A stretch of DNA of 64,000 nt from CAYPNF01 sp964411985 (GCA_964411985.1 CAYPNF010000044.1:1-64000); one strand, 5' to 3'; positions 35,812 to 45,443 are shown, counted from the first letter of the stretch. Program-made: numbers and translations. Notes: generated by a model not told the origin, from the sequence alone.

Positions 35812-38800
35812 CTATGCGTTGTTGAGTTGGTCCCGAATCTGTCCAGCCGCTGCCGCCGCACGCTCGAACTCGAAAGTGTCGAGGTGATGTTGGATGGCGG
35901 CTACCTCGTCGCGAAAGCGTCCACCACAAGCGGCGACCAGCTCGGGGAGCCATAATTTCGCGTCCAAATCACCGGCTTCGAACCGATCCAGAAGCAGATC
36001 CAGCAGCTCGACGGCCTTCTTGGCATCCAGCGGGCCGTTGCTTGGTTCCTGTTCTGATGGTTGAGCCTCCGGCCCTTCCACTGGCGGCAATTCAGCTATG
36101 GATGCAAGAACCTCGTCCAAGGCTCTCCGCACCTCGCTAAAGGAATGGTTGAGCCACAAAGTCTCTTGGTTCTTGAGGCACCCTTCGAGAGCCCCCGCAG
36201 TTTTGGCCAACTCCGGCAAGGCCAGGTTCCCAGCAGATCCCTTGAGACTGTGGGCGTAGACGACGGCCGACTTGATGTCACCCGTATCCAAGGCTTCCTG
36301 AATTTGATCCAGGATCGCACCTTGGTCCCTGGCGAACTCCTGCAAAAGACGAGAGTAAACCTCCTGGCTTCCCCCCAGACGCCGTAAACCCTCTGCCAGC
36401 CGTATCCCAGCGAGGTGCGTTGGAAATCCCTTCCGCAGTCCCTCCCGGGGACTCGCAGATGGGGCGCCAGGTTCCGCAGGCGGGGCGTTCAATTGTACGG
36501 CAGGGACGGCGCTTTCCTCCCCTGCCCCAGCCGCTTCCGGCGAAGACGGCGCAACGTCCTCGGACTCCGGCTCGGAAGGCAACCATCGAAGAACCGTTTC
36601 CGTGAGCAAATCTGGATCGATCGGTTTGGTCACATAGTCGTTCATACCTGCAGCGAGGCACCGTTCTCGGTCCGCAGGCATCGCGTGAGCGGTGATCGCA
36701 ATCACCGGCAGACGCTTCAAGAGCGGGTCAGCACGGATCGCTGCCGCGGCACGGTAACCATCCATCTCTGGCATCTGAACATCCAGGAGTACCAGGTCGC
36801 ACCGCACCTGCCTCAATCGCTCCAAAGCCACCCGGCCATTATCGGCCAAAATCACCTCAGCACCCCGCGCTTGGAGAATCTCCTGCGTAATCTGCTGGTT
36901 GATCGCATTATCTTCCACCACCAACAATCGAGTTCCAGAGAGCGGGCATGTGACCGGCTGAGGTGCAGGGGACAAACCTGCTGCCACGACGGACGGCTCA
37001 GCACCGGATGCCTCCGCGGGATCCACCCCGCCAGCGGCCTCAGCGAGGTCATCTGCCTTGGGAGGGTTGGTCGGGAGAGTCCCGACGGGCTCTTGTGATG
37101 CTTGCAGGCAGGCGTCAAACCAGAAAGTGCTCCCCTTCCCCGGCTCACTCTCCACGCCGATTTCCCCTTCCATCAAACCCACCAACCGCCGGCAGATTGC
37201 CAATCCCAAACCGGTACCTCCGAATTTGCGGGTGGTGGAGGTATCTGCCTGGGTAAAGGCTTGGAACAAGCGGTCTTTCTCCTCGGCTGCCAGTCCGATT
37301 CCGGTGTCCTGAACCTCGAATCGCACCCGCACCGTCGGACCCTGGGCCTGCAGGAGGCGAGATCGTATGACGACTTGCCCACGTTCGGTGAATTTCACCG
37401 CGTTACTGGCGAGATTGATCAGAATCTGCCCAAGCCGCAGTGGGTCTCCGACCAGCACTGCCGGTATCCGAGGATCACTATCAAACAGGAACTCGAGTCC
37501 TTTCTCGGATGCTCTGCCGCCGAGGAGCGTAGAAAGGTTGTCCAGGACCTCTTCCATCCGGAAGTCGATCTTCTCCAAAACCAGCCTTCCCGCCTCGATC
37601 TTCGAGAAATCCAGGATGTCATTGATGATAGAAAGGAGCTGTTCGCTGGACCGCTCGATTTTGACCACGTAGTCGCGCTGCTTGGGAGTCAACTCCGTCC
37701 GCAAGGCGAGGTGCGCCATCCCGAGGATGCCGTTCATGGGGGTGCGGATCTCATGACTCATGTTCGCCAGGAAATCCGACTTGGCTTCCGTTGCGGTCTC
37801 AGCGCTTTCCTTGGCGGTGATGAGCTCTGACTCCATCTGACGTCGCACGGTAATGTCTCGAAAGACCACCACAGCCCCGGTGACCAATCCCCGCTCGCTC
37901 CGCATCGGGGTGGCCGAGTACTCCACCGGGAAAAAGGATCCATCCTTGCGCCAGAGGACCTCGTCGCTGCGATGACTTGGCTCTCCATGGCTGTAGGAAT
38001 GGGACATCGCACAGGTTTCCGCAAGGTAGGGGCTGCCATCGGCATGGGAGTGGTGGATGAGATCGTGCACGACCTGCCCCAGCATCTCGGCGTCCGTGTA
38101 ACCGAGCAACTGTTTGGCGGCTTCGTTGACGAAAGTGATCTTACCCCGAACATCCACGCCGAAGATCCCCTCACCCGCCGAGTCCAGGATCAAGCGGCTA
38201 CGTTCCTCCGCCTTCAGCCGTTCCTCATTCTCCCGCTGAAGCTCGCGTGATCGGTCCTCGAGGTCGGCCGTTCGCTGCCGGATCCGACTTTCCAGCTCTG
38301 CGTTCAGTTGTTCGAGGTTCTCCTGGTACCTCGCGCGTTCCGCCCGAGCCTGCACGGCGTCCTCGGCCAGGCTCATGGCCGCCGCCCGTCCTCTTTTCAA
38401 TTCTTCTGTTCTCCGCGCAGCCGCCGCTTCCGCTTCCCTCACCCGCAAACGCTCCACCGAAGCGGATATCCGCAGCCGGGTGAACTCGCGCAGAAAACCA
38501 AGGATCGAAGGCAATCGATCTGGGGCGATGACGGGTGCTGCAGCCACGGCCGCCAGGTACTCGGGTGTCTCCAAGCCTAGCCGCTGGGCTTGCCTGCGGA
38601 TCGCTTCTGGGTCTGCAGGCTGCAAATGGAAGGGTCCCACCAGGACCGTTGCCACCGGCTGGTCCTCGAACAAGACCATCGCACCGGCCTCCGCCAACTG
38701 GTTTGGAAAGCGATACACGGCCTGGTCTTTACCCTCACGCAGTTGAGCCAAAACCCCGGGGCCAGAGGACTCGCAAAGGGGGCATGTCGATTCCCCTTCC

Positions 38801-40797
38801 CGATGGCCGCCTGCGCAGACTCTCCGCCAGCACGACGACACCAATACCCTGCCATCCAGATCCAGAATGGCACCCGGAACGCCCACGGACCGGCAAAACT
38901 CCTCCAGGAGAAGCTGTAACTGAGCTTTGTCCACCAAATCCGCTACCGAACCGGCAGAAGCCGAAGGAGACGTCGGCGGGAGAGGCTTTCCGCCCGGTTC
39001 CACCGCAGCCATTTCCGGGGCAAGTTCACTCGCTGTGGTTTCGTAAAGCGGCTCCCGGCCCAATTCCCGAGCCAGACTATTGACCTGTTCCTTCAACTCC
39101 AGAATCCGATGTTCACGGTCGGATGCCAGGCGGTTGAACCTTTCGTTTTCGTCCATCTGCTCCCGCAACTTCTCTGCGTGCAGCCGCAGCTCCTCTTCCG
39201 CAGCTTTGCGCTCCGTAATGTCCACCTCGATGGCAAACCATCCCTCCAGCTGCCCGCGTTCGTCCAGCATGGGCTGAATATTGATATCGACCCAGTACGC
39301 CGTGCCATCCTTGCGATAATTCAGCAACTCGGTACGGATTCCTTTGCCGCGGAGCAGGCTCTTCCGGATTCGCGCCTTGGCAGCGGGATCAGTCCCGCTC
39401 CCTTGGAGAAACTCCCCGGGCCTCTTACCCTTGACCTCTTCGACCGTGTAGCCTGTCAGACGAGTGAAGGCTTCATTCGCCCACTCCAAACGTCCCTCCG
39501 CGTCCGCCACCAACACGACATTCGTCGTCTCGCGCACGGCCAAAACCAACCGCCGATTGTCGGTTTCCACCTTCTTTCTACGCCCAATCTCGGCATTCAG
39601 TTCGTCTCGGGACGCAGTCACTTCCTGCAGGCGATCGAGCATCTTGTCGAAGGCCCGGGAAAGGCTCCCTACCTCATCTTGCGAGGTCATGCCGACCCGA
39701 TGATGGAAGTCGCCTCCGGCGATCTGTTGCACCCCCTTTTTCAGCTCGAAGATCGGCCTGGAGATGCCCCGTGTCGCGACAAGCGAAAGCAGAATCGCCA
39801 ACAGCGCAGCGCCTGCCGTCAAGAGGACGGTCCGTTTCGCGAGCGAATTCAGACGAGAGTACGCTTCCGACTCGTCCATCTTCACCACCACACCCCACCG
39901 GGTTGCTGGTAGATAGCGCCACCAGGCAATGCATCGCACACCCTGAAAATCAACGCCCCGCTCGCTGCCAGCTTCCCCAGAGAGAGCCTTGCGGGCGACC
40001 GATTGTTGTCCTGGGTTGCCAGGCAAATCCCCTCCCACCAGCTCCTGAGGCAAACCGCGTAGCGGGGAAAGAAGCAGCATTTGTGCGCCTTCTTGCGCCA
40101 GAAGAACCACTTCTCCAGTCTTGCCAAGGGCCTCAAAGTCTTGCACCAGCCGGAGCACGTTGGCTCCTTTCACTTCGGTTGCCAAAAAGCCGAGCACTTC
40201 GCTGCCGTGAAGAAGGGGAGCCACCACAAACAGGGCCAAACGACCGGTGGGTTTCTGAATGCGAAAATCCGAAAAGACGGTCGCTCGACCCACACGGGAC
40301 ATCTCCACGGCTCGTGCCAGTGTGGTTTCCCGGTGAGGACCAGTCCGGAGATTCGTTCCGAGTTCGGCACGGTTTCCCATCGAAAAAACCAAATCCCCGG
40401 CGGCGCTTACCAGCAGGATATCCTCATAGTCATATGCGGAGAGGCTAGCCGCCAACGATTGGCGCAGGGAGGCCGTGGTGATGGCAGGCCGCACCCCTCC
40501 GGAAGGTTTTCGGACCGGGGCTGGACGCGTGGCTTGAATCGCTGCCTGGATTTCGCCCATCTGGCAGAGGACAGCCACATTCCCCTTCCGCTCTGCCAAA
40601 AACCGCTCAATCTGAGCAAATTTTTGCTCAGCGAGCAGGTCCACGCGCTCCTGTGCACTCTTCCCCAGTCCGACACGCACCGAGAAGTACTGTGCCAGTT
40701 GATTTGCGAGCAAGGGAACCAAAGCCGCAATTAGACTCCACTTCAAGATTCGGCCTAAAATACTGTCGCGTATCTTCATATTCAAAATCACCGCCAT
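35812..40797 (-). CDS. Large hybrid histidine kinase: dCACHE, HAMP, PAS, PocR, PAS, HisKA, REC, HPt
   Basis: A 1661-residue membrane hybrid kinase. In order: membrane segment (residues 18-38); dCACHE sensor (about 40-310); second membrane segment and HAMP (about 310-375); PAS (about 400-520); PocR-type ligand domain (about 620-770, with paired Cys in CWRRVC and CPLC); coiled linker; second PAS (about 870-990); HisKA with His near 1015 (NMSHEIRTPMNG); ATPase (GGTGLGLAICRRL); receiver with Asp near 1336 (LVLLDVQMPEMDG); and an HPt domain with His near 1516 (AHSLKGSAGN). A C-terminal helical segment follows. All phosphorelay residues are intact, so it could pass phosphate from its own HPt to a separate regulator. 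The receiver-PP2C gene is divergent, about 100 bases away, and is the natural partner. PocR domains bind small organic ligands. Confidence 0.92.
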   Translation of the reverse strand: MAVILNMKIRDSILGRILKWSLIAALVPLLANQLAQYFSVRVGLGKSAQERVDLLAEQKFAQIERFLAERKGNVAVLCQMGEIQAAIQATRPAPVRKPSGGVRPAITTASLRQSLAASLSAYDYEDILLVSAAGDLVFSMGNRAELGTNLRTGPHRETTLARAVEMSRVGRATVFSDFRIQKPTGRLALFVVAPLLHGSEVLGFLATEVKGANVLRLVQDFEALGKTGEVVLLAQEGAQMLLLSPLRGLPQELVGGDLPGNPGQQSVARKALSGEAGSERGVDFQGVRCIAWWRYLPATRWGVVVKMDESEAYSRLNSLAKRTVLLTAGAALLAILLSLVATRGISRPIFELKKGVQQIAGGDFHHRVGMTSQDEVGSLSRAFDKMLDRLQEVTASRDELNAEIGRRKKVETDNRRLVLAVRETTNVVLVADAEGRLEWANEAFTRLTGYTVEEVKGKRPGEFLQGSGTDPAAKARIRKSLLRGKGIRTELLNYRKDGTAYWVDINIQPMLDERGQLEGWFAIEVDITERKAAEEELRLHAEKLREQMDENERFNRLASDREHRILELKEQVNSLARELGREPLYETTASELAPEMAAVEPGGKPLPPTSPSASAGSVADLVDKAQLQLLLEEFCRSVGVPGAILDLDGRVLVSSCWRRVCAGGHREGESTCPLCESSGPGVLAQLREGKDQAVYRFPNQLAEAGAMVLFEDQPVATVLVGPFHLQPADPEAIRRQAQRLGLETPEYLAAVAAAPVIAPDRLPSILGFLREFTRLRISASVERLRVREAEAAAARRTEELKRGRAAAMSLAEDAVQARAERARYQENLEQLNAELESRIRQRTADLEDRSRELQRENEERLKAEERSRLILDSAGEGIFGVDVRGKITFVNEAAKQLLGYTDAEMLGQVVHDLIHHSHADGSPYLAETCAMSHSYSHGEPSHRSDEVLWRKDGSFFPVEYSATPMRSERGLVTGAVVVFRDITVRRQMESELITAKESAETATEAKSDFLANMSHEIRTPMNGILGMAHLALRTELTPKQRDYVVKIERSSEQLLSIINDILDFSKIEAGRLVLEKIDFRMEEVLDNLSTLLGGRASEKGLEFLFDSDPRIPAVLVGDPLRLGQILINLASNAVKFTERGQVVIRSRLLQAQGPTVRVRFEVQDTGIGLAAEEKDRLFQAFTQADTSTTRKFGGTGLGLAICRRLVGLMEGEIGVESEPGKGSTFWFDACLQASQEPVGTLPTNPPKADDLAEAAGGVDPAEASGAEPSVVAAGLSPAPQPVTCPLSGTRLLVVEDNAINQQITQEILQARGAEVILADNGRVALERLRQVRCDLVLLDVQMPEMDGYRAAAAIRADPLLKRLPVIAITAHAMPADRERCLAAGMNDYVTKPIDPDLLTETVLRWLPSEPESEDVAPSSPEAAGAGEESAVPAVQLNAPPAEPGAPSASPREGLRKGFPTHLAGIRLAEGLRRLGGSQEVYSRLLQEFARDQGAILDQIQEALDTGDIKSAVVYAHSLKGSAGNLALPELAKTAGALEGCLKNQETLWLNHSFSEVRRALDEVLASIAELPPVEGPEAQPSEQEPSNGPLDAKKAVELLDLLLDRFEAGDLDAKLWLPELVAACGGRFRDEVAAIQHHLDTFEFERAAAAAGQIRDQLNNA

Positions 40798-40898
40798 GCT
40801 ATCATGCTAGTCCCCGCATGGCGAGGAGCAACCGCATCGGAGCCCATTGGAGCAAATCCTTGGCCGCCCGGCTACCGCCGTGCTACCATGTCCGCCAG

Positions 40899-42038
40899 AT
40901 GAAAGAACTCTCGGAGTCCAGGATCCTGATTGTCGATGACGTTCGCACGAATGTGGACGTCCTCGTGCAGGCTCTCCGCGACGAATACAAGCTCAGCGTG
41001 GCGCTGAGTGGCGAGCAGGCCCTCCGCAGCATTGAGAAAGAACCCCCCGACCTGGTTCTGCTGGACATCGTCTTGCCCGGACTTGACGGATACGAGGTCT
41101 GTCGAAGGTTGCGGGCCACGCCAGCTACCCGGGAGATCCCAGTCATGTTCCTGAGTGCCCTGGAAGACGTGGTGAACAAGACCCGGGGCTTCGAGGCCGG
41201 AGGCAATGATTATCTGGTCAAGCCATTTGAAATCCTCGAAGTCAAGGCCCGGGTAAGGTCCCTTCTGAAAGCCAAGGCCTATTCGGATGCGGTCAAGGAG
41301 AAGATCGCCAGCGAACTGGAAGTCGCCAGGCAAATCCAATTGGGTATCCTGACGCAGGACGTCTCGATCCCCGCCGCGGGAAGCGGTTTGGAAATCTGTT
41401 CATTCCTGGAGCCCGCACGCGAGGTCGGTGGCGATCTCTATGAAGTCCTCCGGGCTCGGGACGGGAGCCTCGTCTGCGTGATCGGCGACGTTTCGGGTAA
41501 GGGGATCCCGGCAGCGCTCTTCATGGCGATCACCATCACCTTGGTGCGCACCCTGGCCCCTAGATTCCCGAAACCGGAAGAGCTCTTAAAACAGATAAGC
41601 GACTCGCTGGCCACGCAGAACCCACGGAATATGTTCGTTACACTGTTCTGTGCCGTCTACTGTCCCAAGGAAAGCCGCCTCACCTACGCTAGTGCCGGGC
41701 ATCCGCCCCCACTTCTCATCCGACGTGGCAACTCGTCTTTTCTGCCATGCGAACCCAGCGTTGTAGCAGGTGTGGTTCCTTCGCTGATCATTGGCAGCCG
41801 TTCCCTGACTTTGGAACCGAACGATTTGCTCCTCTTCTACACGGATGGCGTTACAGAGGCGTTCAATGAGCGCGGGGAGCTTTTGGGCGAGAACCGTATG
41901 CTCTCCGAGGCGGCCGATTTCACTGGGAAGAGCCCGGCAGAAGCCATCAAGCGGCTTCTGGAATCGGTTCGCAACCACGCGGGAGACCACCCGCAGTCGG
42001 ACGATATCGCCATTCTTGCTCTAGGGAAGAAGCCCTAA
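40899..42038 (+). CDS. Receiver-PP2C phosphatase (RsbU-like)
   Basis: A 379-residue protein with a receiver (residues 1-125; acceptor Asp in LVLLDIVLPGLDG, Lys-Pro in LVKPFEILEV) and a SpoIIE/PP2C phosphatase domain. The metal-binding Asp residues are in EVGGDLYEV and VIGDVSGKGIPAALF. YASAGHPPPLLI, LFYTDGVTEAFNE and the final HPQSDDIAILAL complete the site. It should dephosphorylate a STAS partner when its receiver is phosphorylated. The ATG at 40899 begins the receiver; upstream in-frame sequence overlaps the kinase gene and is rejected. It ends four bases inside the end of the double-STAS gene. Confidence 0.93.
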   Translation: MKELSESRILIVDDVRTNVDVLVQALRDEYKLSVALSGEQALRSIEKEPPDLVLLDIVLPGLDGYEVCRRLRATPATREIPVMFLSALEDVVNKTRGFEAGGNDYLVKPFEILEVKARVRSLLKAKAYSDAVKEKIASELEVARQIQLGILTQDVSIPAAGSGLEICSFLEPAREVGGDLYEVLRARDGSLVCVIGDVSGKGIPAALFMAITITLVRTLAPRFPKPEELLKQISDSLATQNPRNMFVTLFCAVYCPKESRLTYASAGHPPPLLIRRGNSSFLPCEPSVVAGVVPSLIIGSRSLTLEPNDLLLFYTDGVTEAFNERGELLGENRMLSEAADFTGKSPAEAIKRLLESVRNHAGDHPQSDDIAILALGKKP

Positions 42039-42778
42039 TCGACCAAGGCTTCCTCTACCGAGCTGCGAATCACAAAGAGCTTGTCGAACCCGCTGATCTG
42101 CAGGACCTGTCTCACGGTGCTGGAAGGGCCGCACACAAACACGCGCGAATGGTGTTCCTGGGCCAATTTCCGGAGGTTGAGCAACGCGCACAACCCAGCC
42201 GAACTCAAGTACTCCACCTCACTCGCATCGATCACCAACTTCTGGTAGTTCTGCTCCAGCACCTCGCGGCCTTTCTGCTCCAACTCCGGTGCCTTCTCCG
42301 CGTCCAGCCTCCCTCGAATCGTGATGACATCCACACGCCAGTCTTTGCTGACTCGAATTTCGCAACCCCCGTGGCCGAATTTCTCCGCCTCCGCCAGGCT
42401 GGCGCACATAGTGAATACTTTGTGAAAGCCGGCGATTTCTATGATCTGGCGAATCGGGCCCGGCTCAGCAACCAACACCAAGAGCCCACCCCGCTCCTTC
42501 AGGATTTTACCCACGTTCAAGATCGCCCTCAACCCGACGGAACTCAGGTAGTTCAGGGTGTTGAAATTCATAATCAACACCCGCTTCCCTGCCATCACCA
42601 CATTCACGCAACTGCTCTCAAACTCGGTCACACACTCAGCATCCATCCTCCCTGAAGGACTCAGGACAACGGCACCACCCAGGGCTGTCTGCGCGATCTG
42701 CATGGCCGAACTCTTCACCGTAAGTCGAATGGCGTCAAACACATTCAGATCAAATAGGTTGTTCTCAACCGAGGTCAT
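42035..42778 (-). CDS. Anti-sigma factor antagonist with two STAS domains
   Basis: A 247-residue protein made of two STAS domains in tandem. The first spans about 25-130, with its phospho-Ser region in LNYLSSVGLRAILN. The second spans about 145-245, with VEYLSSAGLCALLN. Both carry the Ser pair at the site where a kinase of the RsbW type modifies RsbV-like proteins. A single protein with both sites could count phosphorylations or bind two kinase molecules. The start is either ATG 42778 (used here) or ATG 42703 at the domain edge. It is convergent with the phosphatase gene and divergent from the RsbW-like gene, so the three form a partner-switching set. Confidence 0.85.
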   Translation of the reverse strand: MTSVENNLFDLNVFDAIRLTVKSSAMQIAQTALGGAVVLSPSGRMDAECVTEFESSCVNVVMAGKRVLIMNFNTLNYLSSVGLRAILNVGKILKERGGLLVLVAEPGPIRQIIEIAGFHKVFTMCASLAEAEKFGHGGCEIRVSKDWRVDVITIRGRLDAEKAPELEQKGREVLEQNYQKLVIDASEVEYLSSAGLCALLNLRKLAQEHHSRVFVCGPSSTVRQVLQISGFDKLFVIRSSVEEALVD

Positions 42779-42816
42779 GCTAGACTGTTTCTGTGCCACG
42801 AAGCAGTCAGCCTGAC

Positions 42817-43269
42817 ATGCCCTTGGCGACTTCAACCGCCGCGCATTGGGAAATCTCTTTTCCCAACCGGCTCGGCGACCTCATGGGCGCCATCGATGAG
42901 ATGCTGGTCTTTCTGGAACAGTTCCCCTCGGACCCCGATTGCTTTTATGCCGCTCGACTCGTGGCTGAAGAAATCGGAACCAACACCATCAAGTATGGCT
43001 ACGATGATCCATCCATCCATACCATGCTACTGCGGGCAGACTGTGTCGAGGACTCCTTCCTGCTGACCTTGGAGGACGACGGTCGCCCATTCAACCCTGC
43101 CAAGGCCCCAGAAGCCAACCCGAGCCTGAAGTTGGAAGATCGCAGGCCCGGCGGCTGGGGAATTTGCCTGGTTCGCAGGCTGACCCAGCGAATGGAGTAC
43201 GAGCGGAAGGGAACACGTAACCTCCTGCGGCTCTGGATACCACGCCGGTCCACCCGTGGCCTGGTTTGA
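42817..43269 (+). CDS. RsbW-like anti-sigma serine kinase
   Basis: A 150-residue GHKL ATPase of the anti-sigma/serine kinase class. The N box is LVAEEIGTNTIKYGYDD, the G1 box LEDDGRPFNPAKAP, and the G2 box GGWGICLVRRLTQRMEY. It should bind a sigma or regulator and phosphorylate the STAS protein. No sigma factor gene is adjacent, so the output may be non-sigma, as in motility or secretion control. The ATG at 42817 is used; an earlier start at 42793 would add unneeded residues. Divergent from the STAS gene by 38 bases. Confidence 0.87.
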   Translation: MPLATSTAAHWEISFPNRLGDLMGAIDEMLVFLEQFPSDPDCFYAARLVAEEIGTNTIKYGYDDPSIHTMLLRADCVEDSFLLTLEDDGRPFNPAKAPEANPSLKLEDRRPGGWGICLVRRLTQRMEYERKGTRNLLRLWIPRRSTRGLV

Positions 43270-43303
43270 CAATTCCTCGGTGGTGTGGTCTAATTTCCCC
43301 TTA

Positions 43304-43450
43304 GCAGCCTAAGCTCGGCTCTCAACTTGGAGCAGGGCGCGGGGGAACCAATTTCTCACAAATGGACGTGAGAACGGGGCGAAGGGTGAAATGTGCACCC
43401 GGGCCACTTTCAAGGCCGAGCCCGTCAGCTAACCTCGTCGGCACGTGAAA
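43304..43450 (+). ncRNA. c-di-AMP riboswitch (ydaO/yuaA type) upstream of kup
   Basis: The 293-base leader of kup contains the conserved blocks of the ydaO-yuaA aptamer in order: GGGGGAACC at 43341-43349, GGGTGAA at 43384-43390, GGCCGAGCCCG near 43413-43423, and CCGTCAGCTAACCTCG at 43422-43437, followed by GGC. The last block is nearly the sequence seen in Bacillus and Thermoanaerobacter members. In those, c-di-AMP binding switches off transporter genes. The gene downstream is a potassium transporter, exactly the expected target. The gap to the start codon is about 110 bases and includes short GC hairpins but no clear terminator U-tract, so the mode (transcription or translation) is open. Confidence 0.93.
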
Positions 43451-43562
43451 GGGCGATCCTCCAGGATTGCGCGCACCGCGCCTCCCGCGATTTCCCAGAA
43501 AGCTCCTCTGAAGTCCAAATCGGACGAGGCGGATGCATTTTCTATTGGTGATGTCATAAAGT

Positions 43563-45443
43563 ATGAAACAGGAATCCTCGGGTCGCGCCCAGCAGGTCGC
43601 TCTGACTGTTGCTGCGTTGGGCGTTGTGTACGGCGACATCGGCACCAGCCCCCTCTACGCCATGCGGGAGTGTTTTCATGCAAGCCATGGGATCCCACCC
43701 ACCCAAGCCAACGTGCTGGGGGTGCTATCGCTCATCTTGTGGTCGCTATTCCTCATTGTTTCGTTGAAGTACCTGTCCTTTGTGCTCCGAGCTGACAACC
43801 GGGGCGAAGGAGGCATTCTCGCCTTGATGGCGCTGGCCGTGCCGAACCGGGCGGATGGGCGCAAGCGCACACGGTTACTGCTGACTCTCGGGGTGTTTGG
43901 GGCTGGCTTGCTCTATGGCGACGGCGTGATCACTCCCACGATGACCGTGTTGAGCGCGGTGGAGGGCTTGAATGTGGCCACCCGGGCCTTTGAACCTTAT
44001 CTGGTGAGTTTGACGGTTGTCATTCTGATCGGCCTTTTTGTCATCCAGAGGCACGGGACGGGACGGGTGGGGCGCGCCTTCGGGCCAGTGATGGTGGTGT
44101 GGTTCCTAGTCCTGGGGTTCCTGGGGATAAGAGGGCTGCTGCTTGAACCCAAAGTGCTCTGGGCATTGAACCCGTTATGGGGGCTCCGATTTCTCCTCGA
44201 AGGCGGATGGACGGGATTCGTGGTCATTGGATCCGTATTTCTGGCAGTGACCGGTGCCGAAGCGCTTTATGCGGACATGGGGCATTTTGGGATCAAGCCG
44301 ATCAGGCAGGCGTGGTTTGTTCTCGTACTGCCAGGGTTAGTGCTGAATTACCTGGGCCAGGCTGCTCTCGTGCTTCAAGACCCTACCACCGTGGAAAACC
44401 CCTTCTATCGGCTCGCTCCTTCCTGGGCCCAATACCCGCTGGTGGCTCTGGCGACTGCGGCCGCCGTCATTGCCTCGCAAGCCTTGATCACAGGAGTCTA
44501 TTCCCTCACCATGCAAGCGGTTCAGTTGGGATTCCTCCCCCGACTCGCCGTCACGCACACCTCCTCACAACAGCGGGGCCAAATCTACGTACCGTTTGCC
44601 AATGCGATGTTAATGGTGGCCTGCATCAGCCTCGCGCTGGGGTTCGGTTCCTCGAGCCGATTAGCAGCCGCGTACGGCATCGCAGTCACTCTCACTATGG
44701 TGATCACCACTCTCCTCTTCGCCGTGGTAGCCCATCAACGCTGGAACTGGCCAGCTTGGAAAGTCCTGGTCTGGACATCTCTCTTTCTGGGCCTCGAGCT
44801 AGCCTACTGCGGAGCCAACATGCTCAAGGTGAGCCAGGGTGGATGGGTTCCGTTGGTGCTGGGAGGCGTGCTTTACCTGATCATGGCAACCTGGCGACGC
44901 GGCCGGGAACTCCTGCGGGAACGACTCAAGCGTACCATCGTACCCTTGGACCTCCTCATGAGCGACCTTCAGACGTACAATCTAACACGAGTGCCGGGCA
45001 CCGCGGTTTTTATGGCCGGGGACTCACGCGGGGCGCCACTCGCACTTCTACACAACCTCAAACACAACTCCGTTCTCCACGAGCGAAATGTGATCCTCAC
45101 CATCGTCACCAGCGAGGAAGCACGCGTCGAAGCAAGCCGCCGTGCCACAGTTGAGGACCTTGGGATGGGGTTTGTCCGCATTATTGGCCATTATGGTTTC
45201 ATGGAGAGGCCTGACGTTCCCGAGTTGCTGGACATCAGCCGAAAGCAAAATCTGGTCTTCGACCTGCAGCGAACCACCTTCTTTCTGAGCAGTGAAACGA
45301 TCCTGCCCGGAAAAACCCCAGGCATGCCGCGCTGGCGCGCACGTCTGTTCGCCTTGTTGGCACGTAATGCCCAGCGAACCACAGCCTTCTTCTCCCTCCC
45401 ACCCAACCGGGTGGTCGAATTAGGGATGCAGATTGAGATGTAA
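43563..45443 (+). CDS. kup: Potassium uptake transporter Kup
   Basis: A 626-residue, twelve-segment inner-membrane potassium/proton symporter. The hallmark LGVVYGDIGTSPLYAMREC is at residues 18-36, and GEGGILALMALA, YGDGVITPTMTVLSAVEGL and EALYADMGHFG are intact. The cytoplasmic C-terminal domain begins after about 450 and includes VFMAGDSRGAPLALLHN. Length is that of the family. The c-di-AMP riboswitch upstream suggests that potassium uptake is repressed when c-di-AMP is high. Start ATG 43563 begins the family sequence. Confidence 0.97.
   Translation: MKQESSGRAQQVALTVAALGVVYGDIGTSPLYAMRECFHASHGIPPTQANVLGVLSLILWSLFLIVSLKYLSFVLRADNRGEGGILALMALAVPNRADGRKRTRLLLTLGVFGAGLLYGDGVITPTMTVLSAVEGLNVATRAFEPYLVSLTVVILIGLFVIQRHGTGRVGRAFGPVMVVWFLVLGFLGIRGLLLEPKVLWALNPLWGLRFLLEGGWTGFVVIGSVFLAVTGAEALYADMGHFGIKPIRQAWFVLVLPGLVLNYLGQAALVLQDPTTVENPFYRLAPSWAQYPLVALATAAAVIASQALITGVYSLTMQAVQLGFLPRLAVTHTSSQQRGQIYVPFANAMLMVACISLALGFGSSSRLAAAYGIAVTLTMVITTLLFAVVAHQRWNWPAWKVLVWTSLFLGLELAYCGANMLKVSQGGWVPLVLGGVLYLIMATWRRGRELLRERLKRTIVPLDLLMSDLQTYNLTRVPGTAVFMAGDSRGAPLALLHNLKHNSVLHERNVILTIVTSEEARVEASRRATVEDLGMGFVRIIGHYGFMERPDVPELLDISRKQNLVFDLQRTTFFLSSETILPGKTPGMPRWRARLFALLARNAQRTTAFFSLPPNRVVELGMQIEM

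Noticed and set aside
40653..40898. Upstream extension of the receiver-PP2C protein
   Set aside because: It lies inside the hybrid kinase gene on the other strand and has no receiver-like sequence; the ATG at 40899 gives the proper start.
44177..45154. 325-codon frame inside kup in another phase
   Set aside because: Kup is intact and strongly conserved in its own frame; this frame is rich in Arg, Pro and His and looks like a GC-driven shadow.
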